From Pseudoduganella violaceinigra DSM 15887 (GTDB taxonomy: Bacteria > Pseudomonadota > Gammaproteobacteria > Burkholderiales > Burkholderiaceae_D): DNA of 64,000 bases. Shown here piece after piece: positions 7,054 through 16,711 of this stretch. Position 1 is the stretch's first letter. Every line of letters begins with the position of its first letter. Below the pieces are notes generated by a model. It was not told the DNA's origin. It saw only the letters and a list, made by a program, of their open reading frames with translations, and made no database searches. The position numbers and the translations under genes are program-made. Location: assembly GCF_000425385.1 (NCBI RefSeq), contig NZ_KE384356.1, forward strand, positions 551,873 through 615,872. The letters run 5' to 3'.

Positions 7054-9165
7054 TTATTTGGAGACCCCGATTTGCGACAGCAGCCAGGCCATCTCGAACG
7101 CCTTCTCCTCCAGCGCGTTATAGCGTCCGGAGGCGCCGCCATGGCCCGCGCCCATATTCACTTTCAGCAGCAGCGGATTGCTGTCGGTCTTGTTGCGGCG
7201 CAGCTTGGCGACGTACTTGGCCGGTTCCCAATACATCACCTGGCTGTCATTCAGGCCCGTGGTGACCAGCATGGCTGGATAATCTTTCATCAAGATGTTG
7301 TCATAAGGGGAATAGCTGAGCATATAGTCGTAAGCCGCCTTCTCGTTCGGGTTGCCCCATTCCAGGTATTCGCCGGTGGTCAGCGGCAGGCTGGCGTCCA
7401 TCATGGTGTTCATCACGTCCACGAAAGGCACGGCCGCATGCACGGCCTTGAACAGGTCCGGGCGCATATTCACCACGGCGCCCATCAGCAGGCCGCCGGC
7501 GCTGCCGCCCTGGATCGCCAGGCGGTCCGGGCTGGTCCACTTCTGCTGGACCAGGTATTCGGCGCTGTCGATGAAGTCATTGAAGGTGTTCATCTTCTTC
7601 ATCAGCATGCCGTCGTCATGCCAGGCCTCGCCCATATCGTTGCCGCCGCGGATTTGCGCCGCCGCATAGACCACGCCGCGCTCGAGCATGCTGAGGCGGG
7701 CCAGCGAGAAGTTGGCTTCCATCGGGATGCCGTAGGAACCGTAGGAGTACAGCACCAGCGGCGCCGAGCCGTCCAGCTTCACGCCTTTTTTGTAGGCCAC
7801 CCACAGCGGCACCTTGACGCCGTCGCGCGCGGTGGCCCACAGGCGCTTGGTCTCGTACTGGCTGAAATCGAAGCCGCCCGCCACTTCCTGCTTTTTCAGC
7901 ACGGTGCGCTCGCCGGTCTTCATGTCGATGTCCATGATGGTGGACGGCGTCAGCGGCGACTGGTAGCTGATGCGGTACTTGACCAGGGTTTCGTCTTCGT
8001 TGGCCTTGGGCACCGGCATCGATACGTAGACGTCGTCGTCGAACTTCACCGTCAGCCATTTTTTGGAAGCGAAATCGTAGATGCGGGTGCGGTTCAGCGC
8101 GCGCGACTTCTCGTCCAGCACCAGGAACCCGTTGAACACGCTGGCGTTCTGGATCAGGGTGTCCTTGTCATGCGCGACCAGTTCGGTCCACTTCGTCGGA
8201 TGGGACAGCGGCGCTGTCACGACGCGGAAGTTCTTGGCGCCCTTGTTGCTCAGGATGTACAGCGTGCCGTCGCGTTCCTGCACCGTATAGCGGTGGCCTT
8301 TTTCGCGGCCCAGCACGGGCTTGAACGTCGCCTGCGGGTGCTTGGACGGCAGCATCCAGACCTCGTTGGTGTCGGTGGAGAGGGCGATCAGGTAGACGTT
8401 CTTCTTGTCGTGGTACAGCTCCAGCGAGAACTGCTCGACCGGCTCCTGGTAGACCTGCTGCGGCTGGCCGCCCAGGGACAGGCGGAATACGCGGTCGGAA
8501 CGTTTGGTGGTGGCGTCTTCCTGGGTCACGAACAGGGTCTTGTTGTCCGCGGCCCAGGCCAGCGACGTCACGCGCGGCATGCTGGTGGACAGCACTTTGC
8601 CGGTCTGCAGGTCCTTGACATGCAGCGCATACTGGCGGAAGCCGGTGCTGTCGGTGGTGTAGGCCAGCAGCTTGCCGTCCGGGCTGGCCATCATCGCGCC
8701 CAGGTGGAAGAATTTCAGGCCCTCGGCCATCGCGGGCTGGTCGAGCAGGATTTCCTCGGCCGCAGCGGCATCGTAGCTGCCGTCGCGGGCGGCCTTGCGG
8801 CGGCAATTCAGGGGATACTGCTGACCGGCTTCGATGCGGGTGTAATAGTAGTAGCCGTTCAGGCGCGCCGGGACCGACAGGTCGACGGGCTGGGTACGGT
8901 CCTTGAATTCCTTGAACAGGCTGGCGGCCAGCGGCCTGATGCCTTCGGTCATGGCGGCGGTGTAGGCATTCTCCGCCTTCAGGTAATCGATGACGGCGGG
9001 ATCATCCTTTTCGCGCAGCCAATGGTAGTCGTCGCTGACCTGCTCGCCGTGGCGGGTCTCCATCCATTGGGTCTTGGCCGCAAGGGGCGGCTGCGGCAAG
9101 TCGGCTGCCAGGGCGGGAACGGCCAGCAGCGGCAGCAGCAGGCTTGCAACAAGTTGTCGGGACAC
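7054..9165 (-). CDS. Secreted prolyl-oligopeptidase-family peptidase (oligopeptidase B-like, S9A)
   Basis: A 703-residue serine peptidase. The N-terminal signal peptide (about 1-20, ending ALAA) points to the periplasm, whereas classic oligopeptidase B is cytosolic. The N-terminal half is the seven-bladed beta-propeller and includes the family block QYPLNCRR near residue 107. The C-terminal alpha/beta hydrolase domain has the nucleophile S555 in GGSAGGL, an acid in the GLNDSQVMYWEP block, and H675 in GAGHGG. OpB enzymes cut short peptides after Arg or Lys. It is divergent from the MFS gene, with a short shared intergenic region. Confidence 0.9.
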   Translation of the reverse strand: MSRQLVASLLLPLLAVPALAADLPQPPLAAKTQWMETRHGEQVSDDYHWLREKDDPAVIDYLKAENAYTAAMTEGIRPLAASLFKEFKDRTQPVDLSVPARLNGYYYYTRIEAGQQYPLNCRRKAARDGSYDAAAAEEILLDQPAMAEGLKFFHLGAMMASPDGKLLAYTTDSTGFRQYALHVKDLQTGKVLSTSMPRVTSLAWAADNKTLFVTQEDATTKRSDRVFRLSLGGQPQQVYQEPVEQFSLELYHDKKNVYLIALSTDTNEVWMLPSKHPQATFKPVLGREKGHRYTVQERDGTLYILSNKGAKNFRVVTAPLSHPTKWTELVAHDKDTLIQNASVFNGFLVLDEKSRALNRTRIYDFASKKWLTVKFDDDVYVSMPVPKANEDETLVKYRISYQSPLTPSTIMDIDMKTGERTVLKKQEVAGGFDFSQYETKRLWATARDGVKVPLWVAYKKGVKLDGSAPLVLYSYGSYGIPMEANFSLARLSMLERGVVYAAAQIRGGNDMGEAWHDDGMLMKKMNTFNDFIDSAEYLVQQKWTSPDRLAIQGGSAGGLLMGAVVNMRPDLFKAVHAAVPFVDVMNTMMDASLPLTTGEYLEWGNPNEKAAYDYMLSYSPYDNILMKDYPAMLVTTGLNDSQVMYWEPAKYVAKLRRNKTDSNPLLLKVNMGAGHGGASGRYNALEEKAFEMAWLLSQIGVSK

Positions 9166-9224
9166 GTGTAGCTCCTTTGAAAAATGTGCAATGATTCTAG
9201 GATGCGGTAGTTAAAAATACAACA

Positions 9225-10496
9225 ATGAACTCGATCGATTCCCTCTACGGCCGGGTCGGCAGGCGCCTGCTGCCCTTCCTCTTCCTATGCTACGTGGTCG
9301 CCTACCTCGACCGCGTGAACGTCGGCTTTGCCAAGCTGCAGATGCAGGCCGACCTGCAGTTGTCCGAGACCGTGTACGGGATCGGCGCCGGCATCTTCTT
9401 TGTCGGCTACTTCCTGTTCGAAGTGCCGGCCAACCTGCTGATGCTGCGCGTCGGCGCGCGGCGCTGGATCGCGCGCATCATGGCCAGCTGGGGCCTGGTG
9501 TCGGCCGCCATGCTGTTCACGGACAGCGCCACCGGTTTCTATCTGATGCGCTTCCTGCTCGGCGTGGCGGAGGCGGGCTTCTTCCCGGGGGTGATCATGT
9601 ACCTGACCTACTGGTACCCGGCGCAGCGGCGCGCGCGCATCGTCGCCATCTTCATGAGCGGCGTCGCGGTGGCGGGCGTGGTGGGCGGGCCGCTGTCGGG
9701 CTGGATCATGTCGCACTTCGCGGGCCGCGGTGGCCTGGCCGGCTGGCAGTGGCTGTTCCTGCTGGAGGGCTTGCCGGCGGTGGCGCTGGGCGTGCTGGCC
9801 CTGGCCTTCCTCGATGACGGCATCGACGATGCGGCCTGGCTGAACGACGAGGACAAGGCGCTGCTGAAACAAGAGCTGGCGCGCGATGGCGAGCCGCGCG
9901 CGCAATGGGCGCTGCGCCATGTCTTCGGCAGCAGCCGCGTGTGGATACTGGCGCTGCTGTACTTCCTGTTCGTGATGGGCTTATACGGCGTCGGCTTCTG
10001 GCTGCCGCAGCTGATCCGCAACTCCGGCGTGCAGGACGTGCTCGACATCGGCCTGCTGACCGCCATCCCCTACGGCATTGCAGCGGTGGCGATGATCGCC
10101 TGCGCCCGCCATTCCGACCGCAGCGGCGAGCGGCGCTGGCACCTTGCGCTGGCGGCCTTCATCGGCGCGGCGGGATTGCTGGCATCGACGCACTATGCGC
10201 ACAACCCGGTGCTGGCGCTGGCTGCGTTGAGCGTGGCGACGGCGGGCATCCTCAGCACCTTCCCGGTGTTCTGGACCGTCCCGACCGCCATGCTGGGCGG
10301 CACGGCGGCGGCAGCGGGCATCGCGATGATCAATGCACTGGGCAACCTGGCGGGCTTTGTCAGCCCATATCTGGTGGGGGCCATCAAGGACGCCACGCAC
10401 AGCACGGCCAATGGCATGCTCCTGCTGGCGGCCAGCCTGGCCGCGGGCGGTGCGCTGGTGCTGCTGTGCGTGGGACGAAAGGGAGACATGCTGTGA
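9225..10496 (+). CDS. MFS transporter, anion:cation symporter type (tartrate/glycerate-like)
   Basis: 423 residues with 12 predicted membrane segments. The family A-loop motif appears as YLDRVNVGFA near residue 30, as in phthalate/tartrate/glucarate permeases. It overlaps a glycerate 2-kinase gene by four bases (GTGA), so uptake of tartrate, glycerate, hydroxypyruvate or a similar hydroxy acid is the likely role. This is inference from the pair; substrate motifs are not diagnostic. No clear ribosome site precedes the ATG. Confidence 0.85.
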   Translation: MNSIDSLYGRVGRRLLPFLFLCYVVAYLDRVNVGFAKLQMQADLQLSETVYGIGAGIFFVGYFLFEVPANLLMLRVGARRWIARIMASWGLVSAAMLFTDSATGFYLMRFLLGVAEAGFFPGVIMYLTYWYPAQRRARIVAIFMSGVAVAGVVGGPLSGWIMSHFAGRGGLAGWQWLFLLEGLPAVALGVLALAFLDDGIDDAAWLNDEDKALLKQELARDGEPRAQWALRHVFGSSRVWILALLYFLFVMGLYGVGFWLPQLIRNSGVQDVLDIGLLTAIPYGIAAVAMIACARHSDRSGERRWHLALAAFIGAAGLLASTHYAHNPVLALAALSVATAGILSTFPVFWTVPTAMLGGTAAAAGIAMINALGNLAGFVSPYLVGAIKDATHSTANGMLLLAASLAAGGALVLLCVGRKGDML

Positions 10497-11752
10497 AGAC
10501 CGGGCGCGAACTATTGTCGGAATTATTCAATGCCGCGCTGCATGCGGCCGATCCGCTGGATACCATCGCGGCCCACCTGCCGCCGCCGCCGAAAGGGCGC
10601 ACCGTCGTCATTGGCGCCGGCAAGGCTGCCGCGCGCATGGCGCAGGGCGTGGAGCGGCACTGGCACGGGCCGCTTAGCGGGGTCGTGGTCACGCGCTACG
10701 GCCATGGTGCGCCGACCAGGCTGGTGCAGGTGATCGAAGCCGGCCATCCGGTGCCGGACGACGCCAGCGATGCCGCCGCGCGGCGCATGCTGGCCGCCGT
10801 GCGCGGCCTGGGGCCGGACGATATGGTGCTGTGCCTGATGTCGGGCGGCGGCTCGGCCCTGATGTCGCTGCCGGCGGCCGGCATCACCCTGCAGCAGAAG
10901 CGGGATATCAACAAGGCCCTGCTGCTGTGCGGCGCGCCGATCGGCGAAATCAATACGGTACGCAAGCACCTGTCCGCCATCAAGGGCGGCCGGCTGGCGC
11001 TGGCCTGCGGCGAAGCGCGCGTGGTGACGCTGGTGCTGTCCGACGTCCCCGGCGACGATCCCGCCGCGGTGGCCAGCGGTCCGACGCTGGCCGATCCGTC
11101 GACGGCCCAGGAAGCCCTGCGCATCCTGCAGCACTACGGCATCGGCATTCCCAACGCCGTGCGCGAAGTGCTGGAAGACCCGCAGCAGGAAACGCCCAAG
11201 CCCGGCGACCCGCGCTTGGCGCGCAATAGCGTGGCCGTCATCGCCTCCGCCAGGCAGGCCTTGCAGGCCGCCGCGGACGTGGCCCGCGCGGAAGGCTTGC
11301 GCCCGCTGGTGCTGAGCGACCGGCTGGAAGGCGAAGCGCGCACCGTGGCGGTATCGCAGGCCGCGCTGGTGCAAAGCGTGATCCAGCATGGCAGCCCGCT
11401 GCGGCCGCCCTGCGTGATCCTGTCAGGAGGAGAAACCAGCGTCACTGTGCGCGGCACGGGACGCGGCGGACGCAACGCCGAATACCTGCTGGCGCTGGCC
11501 GTTGCGCTGCAAGGCACGCCGGGGGTGCACGCGATCGCCTGCGACACGGACGGCATCGACGGCACGGAAGACAATGCCGGCGCCGTGCTGGGCCCGGACA
11601 CGCTGCAGCGCGCCGCCGCGCTCGGGCTCGACCCGCAAGCCCTGCTCGAGAACAACGACGGCTACAGCTTCTTCTCGGCGCTGGGCGACCTGGTGGTGAC
11701 CGGCCCCACCCGCACCAACGTCAACGATTTCCGCGCCATCCTGCTTATTTGA
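10493..11752 (+). CDS. Glycerate 2-kinase (GckA/TtuD, MOFRL family)
   Basis: 419 residues, starting with GTG that overlaps the MFS stop codon (GTGA) behind GGGAGA. It makes 2-phosphoglycerate from D-glycerate and ATP. Family motifs visible are VVIGAGKAAARMA near residue 36, LMSGGGSALM near 118, NTVRKHLSAIKGGRLA near 155, and the C-terminal MOFRL block with CDTDGIDGTEDNAGA. The frame is open well upstream inside the MFS gene, but that part has no start site. It works with the preceding transporter in hydroxy-acid use. Confidence 0.92.
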   Translation: MKTGRELLSELFNAALHAADPLDTIAAHLPPPPKGRTVVIGAGKAAARMAQGVERHWHGPLSGVVVTRYGHGAPTRLVQVIEAGHPVPDDASDAAARRMLAAVRGLGPDDMVLCLMSGGGSALMSLPAAGITLQQKRDINKALLLCGAPIGEINTVRKHLSAIKGGRLALACGEARVVTLVLSDVPGDDPAAVASGPTLADPSTAQEALRILQHYGIGIPNAVREVLEDPQQETPKPGDPRLARNSVAVIASARQALQAAADVARAEGLRPLVLSDRLEGEARTVAVSQAALVQSVIQHGSPLRPPCVILSGGETSVTVRGTGRGGRNAEYLLALAVALQGTPGVHAIACDTDGIDGTEDNAGAVLGPDTLQRAAALGLDPQALLENNDGYSFFSALGDLVVTGPTRTNVNDFRAILLI

Positions 11753-12374
11753 TGGCGGCGGCCAGCTTGGCCCACACGGCGTCGCCGATATCGGGCCGTC
11801 CGTCCGGTGCTCGGAACGACAGGAAGAAGGTCTCATTCTTCTTGCCGGTTGCCATATACATGAAGTAGGCCGGCTGGCCGGTGGTGCCGCTGATCATGGA
11901 AACCATCACGGCCGGATGCTTAGCATCCTTGAACTGCTTGACCTGGATATTGGTCGCCGCGCCTTTCAGCTTGTTGATCGAACCCGGATCGTCGATGCCG
12001 TAGAACACATGGTGCTGGGCGTCGTAGGTGACATTGGTCGCGGTCGAGCCGTACATATAGCCGTTGTGGGACGGCAGGGCGGCCGCCGTTGCCGTCACGG
12101 CGTCGGCCGGGCGCATCCAGTAGGAATAGCCGATCTTCTTGACCTTGGACTGCTCGTAGTCCACCGGCACCGGCACGTTCAGGGCGATCTCGAACGGCAG
12201 GCGGCCCTGCATGAACTGGTTGACCGGCACGTCGCGCGTCTGCACGGGTGCCGCTGCCGGGGCAGCAGCTTGCGCCGGGGCGGCAGGCTTCGCCGCCGCG
12301 GCGGGGGCGGCGGCCAATGCCGCGACGCTGGTGGCCAAGCCTGCTGCGAAGCAGGCCAATTTGATGATGTTCAT
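11745..12374 (-). CDS. Secreted protein of unknown function, Ala/Pro-rich N-terminus
   Basis: 209 residues. A signal peptide (about 1-21) is followed by a low-complexity Ala-Pro segment to about residue 45, then a globular domain with VPVNQFMQGRLPFEIALNVPVP and a C-terminal FRAPDGRPDIGDAVWAKLAAAIK-type end. I do not recognise the family. It is convergent with and overlaps the glycerate kinase gene by 8 nt. Likely periplasmic. Confidence 0.7.
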   Translation of the reverse strand: MNIIKLACFAAGLATSVAALAAAPAAAAKPAAPAQAAAPAAAPVQTRDVPVNQFMQGRLPFEIALNVPVPVDYEQSKVKKIGYSYWMRPADAVTATAAALPSHNGYMYGSTATNVTYDAQHHVFYGIDDPGSINKLKGAATNIQVKQFKDAKHPAVMVSMISGTTGQPAYFMYMATGKKNETFFLSFRAPDGRPDIGDAVWAKLAAAIK

Positions 12375-12413
12375 TCCATTCCTTCCGGGACTTTCAGAGT
12401 GGCCGTCATCGTC

Positions 12414-13259
12414 TCACGGCTTGCCGCCGTTGCGCAATGCCGTTCGCGCGAGCCGCGCGCCAGCAGGCTTGTCGCCGGCCGCCGCCGCTTTCCGGAGCAG
12501 GCCCAATGCCGCTTCGCGGTCGCCGGCGGCATTGCGCTCAAGGCGCAGTACGGCGGCATTGTAGGCGGCGATCGGGTGGCCCAGCTTGGCCGCGGCTTCA
12601 AAAGCCGCCAGCGCCCGCTCGGGGCAGAGCTGGAACGCTTCCTGGCCGACGCCGGCGCGGAACAGGCCGTCCGCGTCGCCATCCTTGGCAAATGCTTCCT
12701 CCAACTGCACAGGCCAGGCCAGGGCAAGCGACGCCATGACCGGCTCGTCTTTCTTCACGGCGTAGGGGCCGGTGGCGAAAACCGTGAATGCCTGGCGCGT
12801 GACCGAGGTACGGCCATCCTTGTCGAACCACAGGAAACCGTCCGGCGCCGATACTTGCACAGTGCCCAGGGCATTGGAAAGCTGCTGCGCCAGTGCCGTG
12901 TGGTGCTTGTCGGGCGCGATACCGCTCCAAGACGCCATCAGGACCACTTTTTGCACCTGCTTGCCCTTTTTCCTGACAAGAACGGCCAGGTCTTCGATGT
13001 CCAGATAGCGCATATCGCCGTCGAACAGGTGCCATGGGCTGCCGTGCAGGGCGGCGGAAAACATCTCTTCGCCGCCGTCCGGGACGGCCTCGCTGTATTG
13101 ATACAGGGCGTCGGCAGCCGGTACGCATTCAGCCCGTAAGGGATAGCAGTTGTCGACATGCTGCGTGCCTTTCAGCGGCAGGGTGGCCGGGCAATGTGCC
13201 TGCGCGCTCGCGCCGGCTGCCAGAAAGCAGAGTGTGGCGATGGTCCGATTGAGTGGCAC
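12414..13259 (-). CDS. Secreted protein with C-terminal Sel1-like repeats
   Basis: 281 residues from a GTG start behind a good AGGAG. The frame is open to 13715 but that part is antisense to the next gene. It has a signal peptide (about 1-20), a central domain of unknown type, and from about residue 205 two helical repeats of the Sel1/TPR kind (ALAAFEAAAKLGHPIAAYN, then EAALGLLRKAAAAGDKPAGA). Sel1 proteins usually mediate protein-protein contacts in the envelope. The ligand is unknown. It lies 39 nt upstream of the other secreted protein on the same strand, so the two may be co-transcribed. Confidence 0.7.
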   Translation of the reverse strand: MPLNRTIATLCFLAAGASAQAHCPATLPLKGTQHVDNCYPLRAECVPAADALYQYSEAVPDGGEEMFSAALHGSPWHLFDGDMRYLDIEDLAVLVRKKGKQVQKVVLMASWSGIAPDKHHTALAQQLSNALGTVQVSAPDGFLWFDKDGRTSVTRQAFTVFATGPYAVKKDEPVMASLALAWPVQLEEAFAKDGDADGLFRAGVGQEAFQLCPERALAAFEAAAKLGHPIAAYNAAVLRLERNAAGDREAALGLLRKAAAAGDKPAGARLARTALRNGGKP

Positions 13260-13349
13260 AAATTCTCCTGTTTGATTACCTGGGAGGTAATCGTCGCACG
13301 GCATCAATTTGCTGACAATGACTGCACCAACAACGAAAGGAGAAACACC

Positions 13350-13700
13350 ATGCAGATCGTCGAAAAATACCTGGCCGCCTGGAACGAACGCGATGCGGAT
13401 GAACGCCGCGCGAGGGTGATTGACGCTTTCACCCAGCAAGCCGCATACAAGGATCCGCTCATGCAGGGAGCTGGCCACGACGCCATCGACGCGCTGATCG
13501 CCGCGGCGCAAGGGCAGTTCCCCGGCCACCGCTTCGCGCTGGATGGCGCGCCCGACAGCCATCACGACGTGGTGCGCTTCTCGTGGACGTTGGGCGTCCC
13601 GGGCAATGCACCGGTGGCCAAAGGCACGGACATGGCGCTCATCGCCGGCGACGGCCGCCTGGCCAGCGTCACCGGTTTCATCGACTACTTCGCGCAATAA
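13350..13700 (+). CDS. SnoaL-like / NTF2-fold protein
   Basis: 116 residues, start chosen at MQIVEKYLAAWNERD behind AAAGGAG. The N-terminal helix pattern, the YKDPLM block and the final VTGFIDYF are typical of the nuclear-transport-factor-2/SnoaL superfamily, small alpha+beta proteins that often isomerise or hydrate small ligands. No substrate can be assigned. The following start signal (AAGGAGG, ATG at 13714) belongs to a decayed hydrolase gene, so the two were once an operon. Confidence 0.75.
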   Translation: MQIVEKYLAAWNERDADERRARVIDAFTQQAAYKDPLMQGAGHDAIDALIAAAQGQFPGHRFALDGAPDSHHDVVRFSWTLGVPGNAPVAKGTDMALIAGDGRLASVTGFIDYFAQ

Positions 13701-13713
13701 GGAGGGCCGCACC

Positions 13714-13939
13714 ATGACCGCATCCCGGATCTCGCGCCGAGCTGCCGCGCATTACCCTGCCGGTGCTGCTGATCGCCGGGACGCGGGACGCCAGCGCTCC
13801 CTTCGATCTGACCGCCGGCCCCAGCGCCGCCCTGCTGCCGAACGCCAGGCTGAACGTGTATGAAGGCGCGCCGCATGGTATGTTCCTGACCCATAGAGCG
13901 AGGGCGAACAGCGAGCTGTTGGATTTCATCCGTTCGTGA
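13714..13939 (+). pseudogene. Remnant of an alpha/beta hydrolase (haloperoxidase-like), internal deletion
   Basis: A strong AAGGAGG and ATG at 13714 start a frame that soon leaves the coding sense. From about 13739 to TGA 13937-13939 the next frame encodes a clear hydrolase C-terminus: ITLPVLLIAGTRDASAPFD (the acid-residue strand), then VYEGAPHGMFLTH with the catalytic histidine, and LLDFIRS. The lid, the nucleophile GxSxG and the rest of the core are missing. I read this as a gene that kept its start and its last 65 or so codons after a large internal deletion. Confidence 0.75.
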
Positions 13940-13949
13940 AAGGGGCGAT

Positions 13950-14780
13950 ATGGGAGCGGCGGTACCGGAACAGTACTTCAGCGACTACGCGGCAGCCATG
14001 CGTTACTGGCGCGGTAAGCGCGGCATGAGCCAGCTGCGGCTGTCGGCCGAGAGCGGCATTTCGCAGCGCCACATCAGCTTCCTGGAAAGCGGCCGCTCGC
14101 AGCCCAGCCGCGAGATCATCCTGAAGCTGGGCAGCGTGCTCGACATTCCGCTGCGCCAGCGCAATGTGATGCTGCTGGCCGCCGGTTTCGCGCCTGCCTA
14201 CCAGGAGCGCAAGCTGAGTGATCCGGAAATGGGTGCGGTCAAGCAAGCCATCGACTTCATGCTGCGCCAGCAGGCGCCCTATCCGGCCCTGGTGGTGGAC
14301 CGCCTGTGGAACCTGCTGCTGCACAACGGGCCCGCCGCCGCCATGATTCGCTGGCTGCTCGATATGCCGCCCGAAGCGCCCCTGCCGCGCGACGGCAGCG
14401 TCAATGTGATTCGCCTGATCCTCGACCCGGAGGGCCTGCGCCGGCACATCGTCAACTGGGAAGAAGTCAGCGCCGACCTGCTGCAATGGGTACAGCGCGA
14501 AGCGATGGGCGATGGACCGGGCAGCGAGGCTTCCACGCTGCTGGATGAGCTGCTGGCGATCCCGGGCATCCGGGCCGCGTCCAGGACGCCCAACCTGGAC
14601 CGGCGCGCCTTGCCCTTCCTGCCGTTCACGCTGCGCAAGGACGGCGTGGAGCTGAACCTGTTCACCACCATCACCACGCTCGGCACGCCGCATGACGTGA
14701 CGGTGCACGAGCTGCGCCTGGAAGCCTTCTTCCCCGCCGACGAGGCGACGGCGGAGTGGTTCCGCAGGCAGCCAGCTTAA
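13950..14780 (+). CDS. XRE-family regulator with MmyB-like ligand-binding domain
   Basis: 276 residues. Residues 10-75 form a lambda-repressor-type helix-turn-helix (RGKRGMSQLRLSAESGIS, then RHISFLESGRSQPS). The rest matches the MmyB-like domain that follows HTH_3 in many actinobacterial and proteobacterial regulators and can bind small lipophilic ligands. It starts 10 nt after the hydrolase remnant and probably once regulated the SnoaL-like/hydrolase pair. It overlaps the convergent chemoreceptor gene by 4 nt. Confidence 0.88.
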   Translation: MGAAVPEQYFSDYAAAMRYWRGKRGMSQLRLSAESGISQRHISFLESGRSQPSREIILKLGSVLDIPLRQRNVMLLAAGFAPAYQERKLSDPEMGAVKQAIDFMLRQQAPYPALVVDRLWNLLLHNGPAAAMIRWLLDMPPEAPLPRDGSVNVIRLILDPEGLRRHIVNWEEVSADLLQWVQREAMGDGPGSEASTLLDELLAIPGIRAASRTPNLDRRALPFLPFTLRKDGVELNLFTTITTLGTPHDVTVHELRLEAFFPADEATAEWFRRQPA

Positions 14781-16612
14781 AACTCTTCCCAGTCGTCCCC
14801 GGCCGGCGTGGCCCGGGCCGGAGCCGCCGCTTTGTTCGCCGATGCGGCCCGCGGCGCATTGGATCTCTGCACTCCGGCGGCACCCGCAGTGCGCGCAGCG
14901 GGCGGCGCCGCTTGCGCAGCCCCAGTAACGGCATTGTCCGCCGCACCGCCAGCCGCCGGCGCCGCAGCGGCTGTCTTGCGCGCCGCGCGCAGCGCCGGGA
15001 CGGTTGCCCGCACGGGCGTCGCTGCGCGGACGGCAGGCGTGTGCTTGACCGCATGGCCTCGCGCCGTCTCCTCCATCCGGAACACGGCCACCGCTTCCAC
15101 CAGCCGCTCCGACTGGTCCTGCATGCTGCGCGCCGCGGCCGCAGCCTGCTCCACCAGCGCCGCGTTCTGCTGCGTCGCGTTGTCCATTTCCACGATGGCG
15201 ATATTGACCTGCTCGATGCCGGAAGACTGCTCCTGACTGGCCGAGGTAATCTCGTTCATGATGTCCGCCACCTGCTGCACCGAGGTCACGATCTGCTGCA
15301 TGGTGGCGCCGGCACGGTCGACCAGGGTGCCGCCCGCATCGACCTTGGCGATCGAATCGTCGATCAGCTCCTTGATCTCCTTGGCCGCCGCGGCGCTGCG
15401 CTGCGCCAGGTTGCGCACCTCGGAGGCCACCACCGCGAAGCCGCGCCCCTGTTCGCCGGCGCGCGCCGCTTCCACGGCTGCATTCAGCGCCAGGATATTG
15501 GTCTGGAAGGCAATGCCGTCGATGACGCTGATGATATCGGCCATGCGCGCCGAACTGCCCTTGATCGCGCCCATGGTTTCCACCACCTCGCCCACCACCA
15601 AGCCACCTTCGCTGGCATGGCCGGCGGCCGAGACCACCAGCTGGTTGGCCTGGCGTGCGTTATCCGCGTTCTGCTTGACGGTCGAAGTCAGCTCTTCCAT
15701 CGACGATGCGGTTTCTTCCAGGCTGGCAGCCTGCTGTTCGGTGCGGCGCGACAGGTCGAGGTTGCCGGCCGCAATCTCCGCCGCCGCCGTGTTGATGGTG
15801 TCGGTCGATGCCCGCACGGAGCCCACTGTTGTCTTCAGGGAGACCACCATGTCCTGCAAGGCAAGCAGCAGGCGCCCTGTTTCATCCTTGCGATTGACGG
15901 CAATCGTGGCGGTCAGGTCGCCATGGGCCACCGTCTCCGCCACTTCCACGGCCTGCAGCAGGGGCCCGGTCACCGAGCGCGTGATCAGGTAGCCGGCGGC
16001 GACGGAAAGGATGGTGGCCAGCACCAGCATGCCCAGCATCAGCATGGTGGCGTCGCTGGCGGACTTGGCTGCCTCCTGCCCGTCCAGCGCCATCAGCTTG
16101 CTCTGGTAGCCGAGGATGGCGTCCAGTTTGCCAAAGTAGGCGTTTTGCAGGGGAATCACCTGCTTGAACAGGGCTTGCACAGCGCCGTCTTTGTCCCCGG
16201 CGCGGAACAGCTTGAGCGCCTCGTCGCGTGCGCTGCGGAATGATTCGAACGCGGTGCGCTGGTCGGCGAACAATTGCTTTCCCTCCGGCATGGCGAGGAT
16301 TTTTTCCAGCTTGGCGGCGGCATCGGCGCCGGTCTTTTCCGCGTCCGCCATACCGGCCAGGAAGTTATCGCTGGCGGCTTTGTCCGGCGCCAGCAAGGCA
16401 TTGCGCAGGGCTTGCGCCGAGCGGTTGGAATAGCTGCGCATCTCGTTGGTCAGTTGCACCTTGAGGTAGCGGTCGCTGACCAGGCGGTCGGTCAGGTTGG
16501 CGTTATGGCTCAAGCGGCTGATCCCCGTCAGCGACATCACGAGCTGGATGACGATTGCCAACGCAAAGCCGATCGCCAGCCGTGCACCGATTTTCATGTT
16601 CGAGAAGCTCAT
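14777..16612 (-). CDS. Methyl-accepting chemotaxis protein (4HB sensor)
   Basis: 611 residues from MSFSNMKIG (AAGGC before the ATG; the frame is open to 16681 without a good start). It has TM1 about 10-31, a periplasmic four-helix-bundle sensor about 35-185, TM2 about 188-212, HAMP to about 265, then the methylation helices and signalling tip with the conserved DIISVIDGIAFQTNILALNAAVEAARAGEQGRGF region. An Ala/Pro-rich linker follows, ending DDWEEF, a NWETF-like tail that tethers CheR/CheB. The ligand is unknown. No che genes are nearby. Confidence 0.95.
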   Translation of the reverse strand: MSFSNMKIGARLAIGFALAIVIQLVMSLTGISRLSHNANLTDRLVSDRYLKVQLTNEMRSYSNRSAQALRNALLAPDKAASDNFLAGMADAEKTGADAAAKLEKILAMPEGKQLFADQRTAFESFRSARDEALKLFRAGDKDGAVQALFKQVIPLQNAYFGKLDAILGYQSKLMALDGQEAAKSASDATMLMLGMLVLATILSVAAGYLITRSVTGPLLQAVEVAETVAHGDLTATIAVNRKDETGRLLLALQDMVVSLKTTVGSVRASTDTINTAAAEIAAGNLDLSRRTEQQAASLEETASSMEELTSTVKQNADNARQANQLVVSAAGHASEGGLVVGEVVETMGAIKGSSARMADIISVIDGIAFQTNILALNAAVEAARAGEQGRGFAVVASEVRNLAQRSAAAAKEIKELIDDSIAKVDAGGTLVDRAGATMQQIVTSVQQVADIMNEITSASQEQSSGIEQVNIAIVEMDNATQQNAALVEQAAAAARSMQDQSERLVEAVAVFRMEETARGHAVKHTPAVRAATPVRATVPALRAARKTAAAAPAAGGAADNAVTGAAQAAPPAARTAGAAGVQRSNAPRAASANKAAAPARATPAGDDWEEF

Positions 16613-16711
16613 GCCTTGCCTCGCCTGAAGTGGTTTGGGTTCGATGATGGCACAGGCAGGGCCATGCGGCGCAGCGATCAATGGGCGCGTGGCGTGGTCG
16701 CCACAGCAGGT

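Noticed and set aside
7015..9171. 718-codon plus-strand frame opposite the oligopeptidase gene
   Set aside because: Antisense shadow of a recognisable serine peptidase; no domain and no credible start site.
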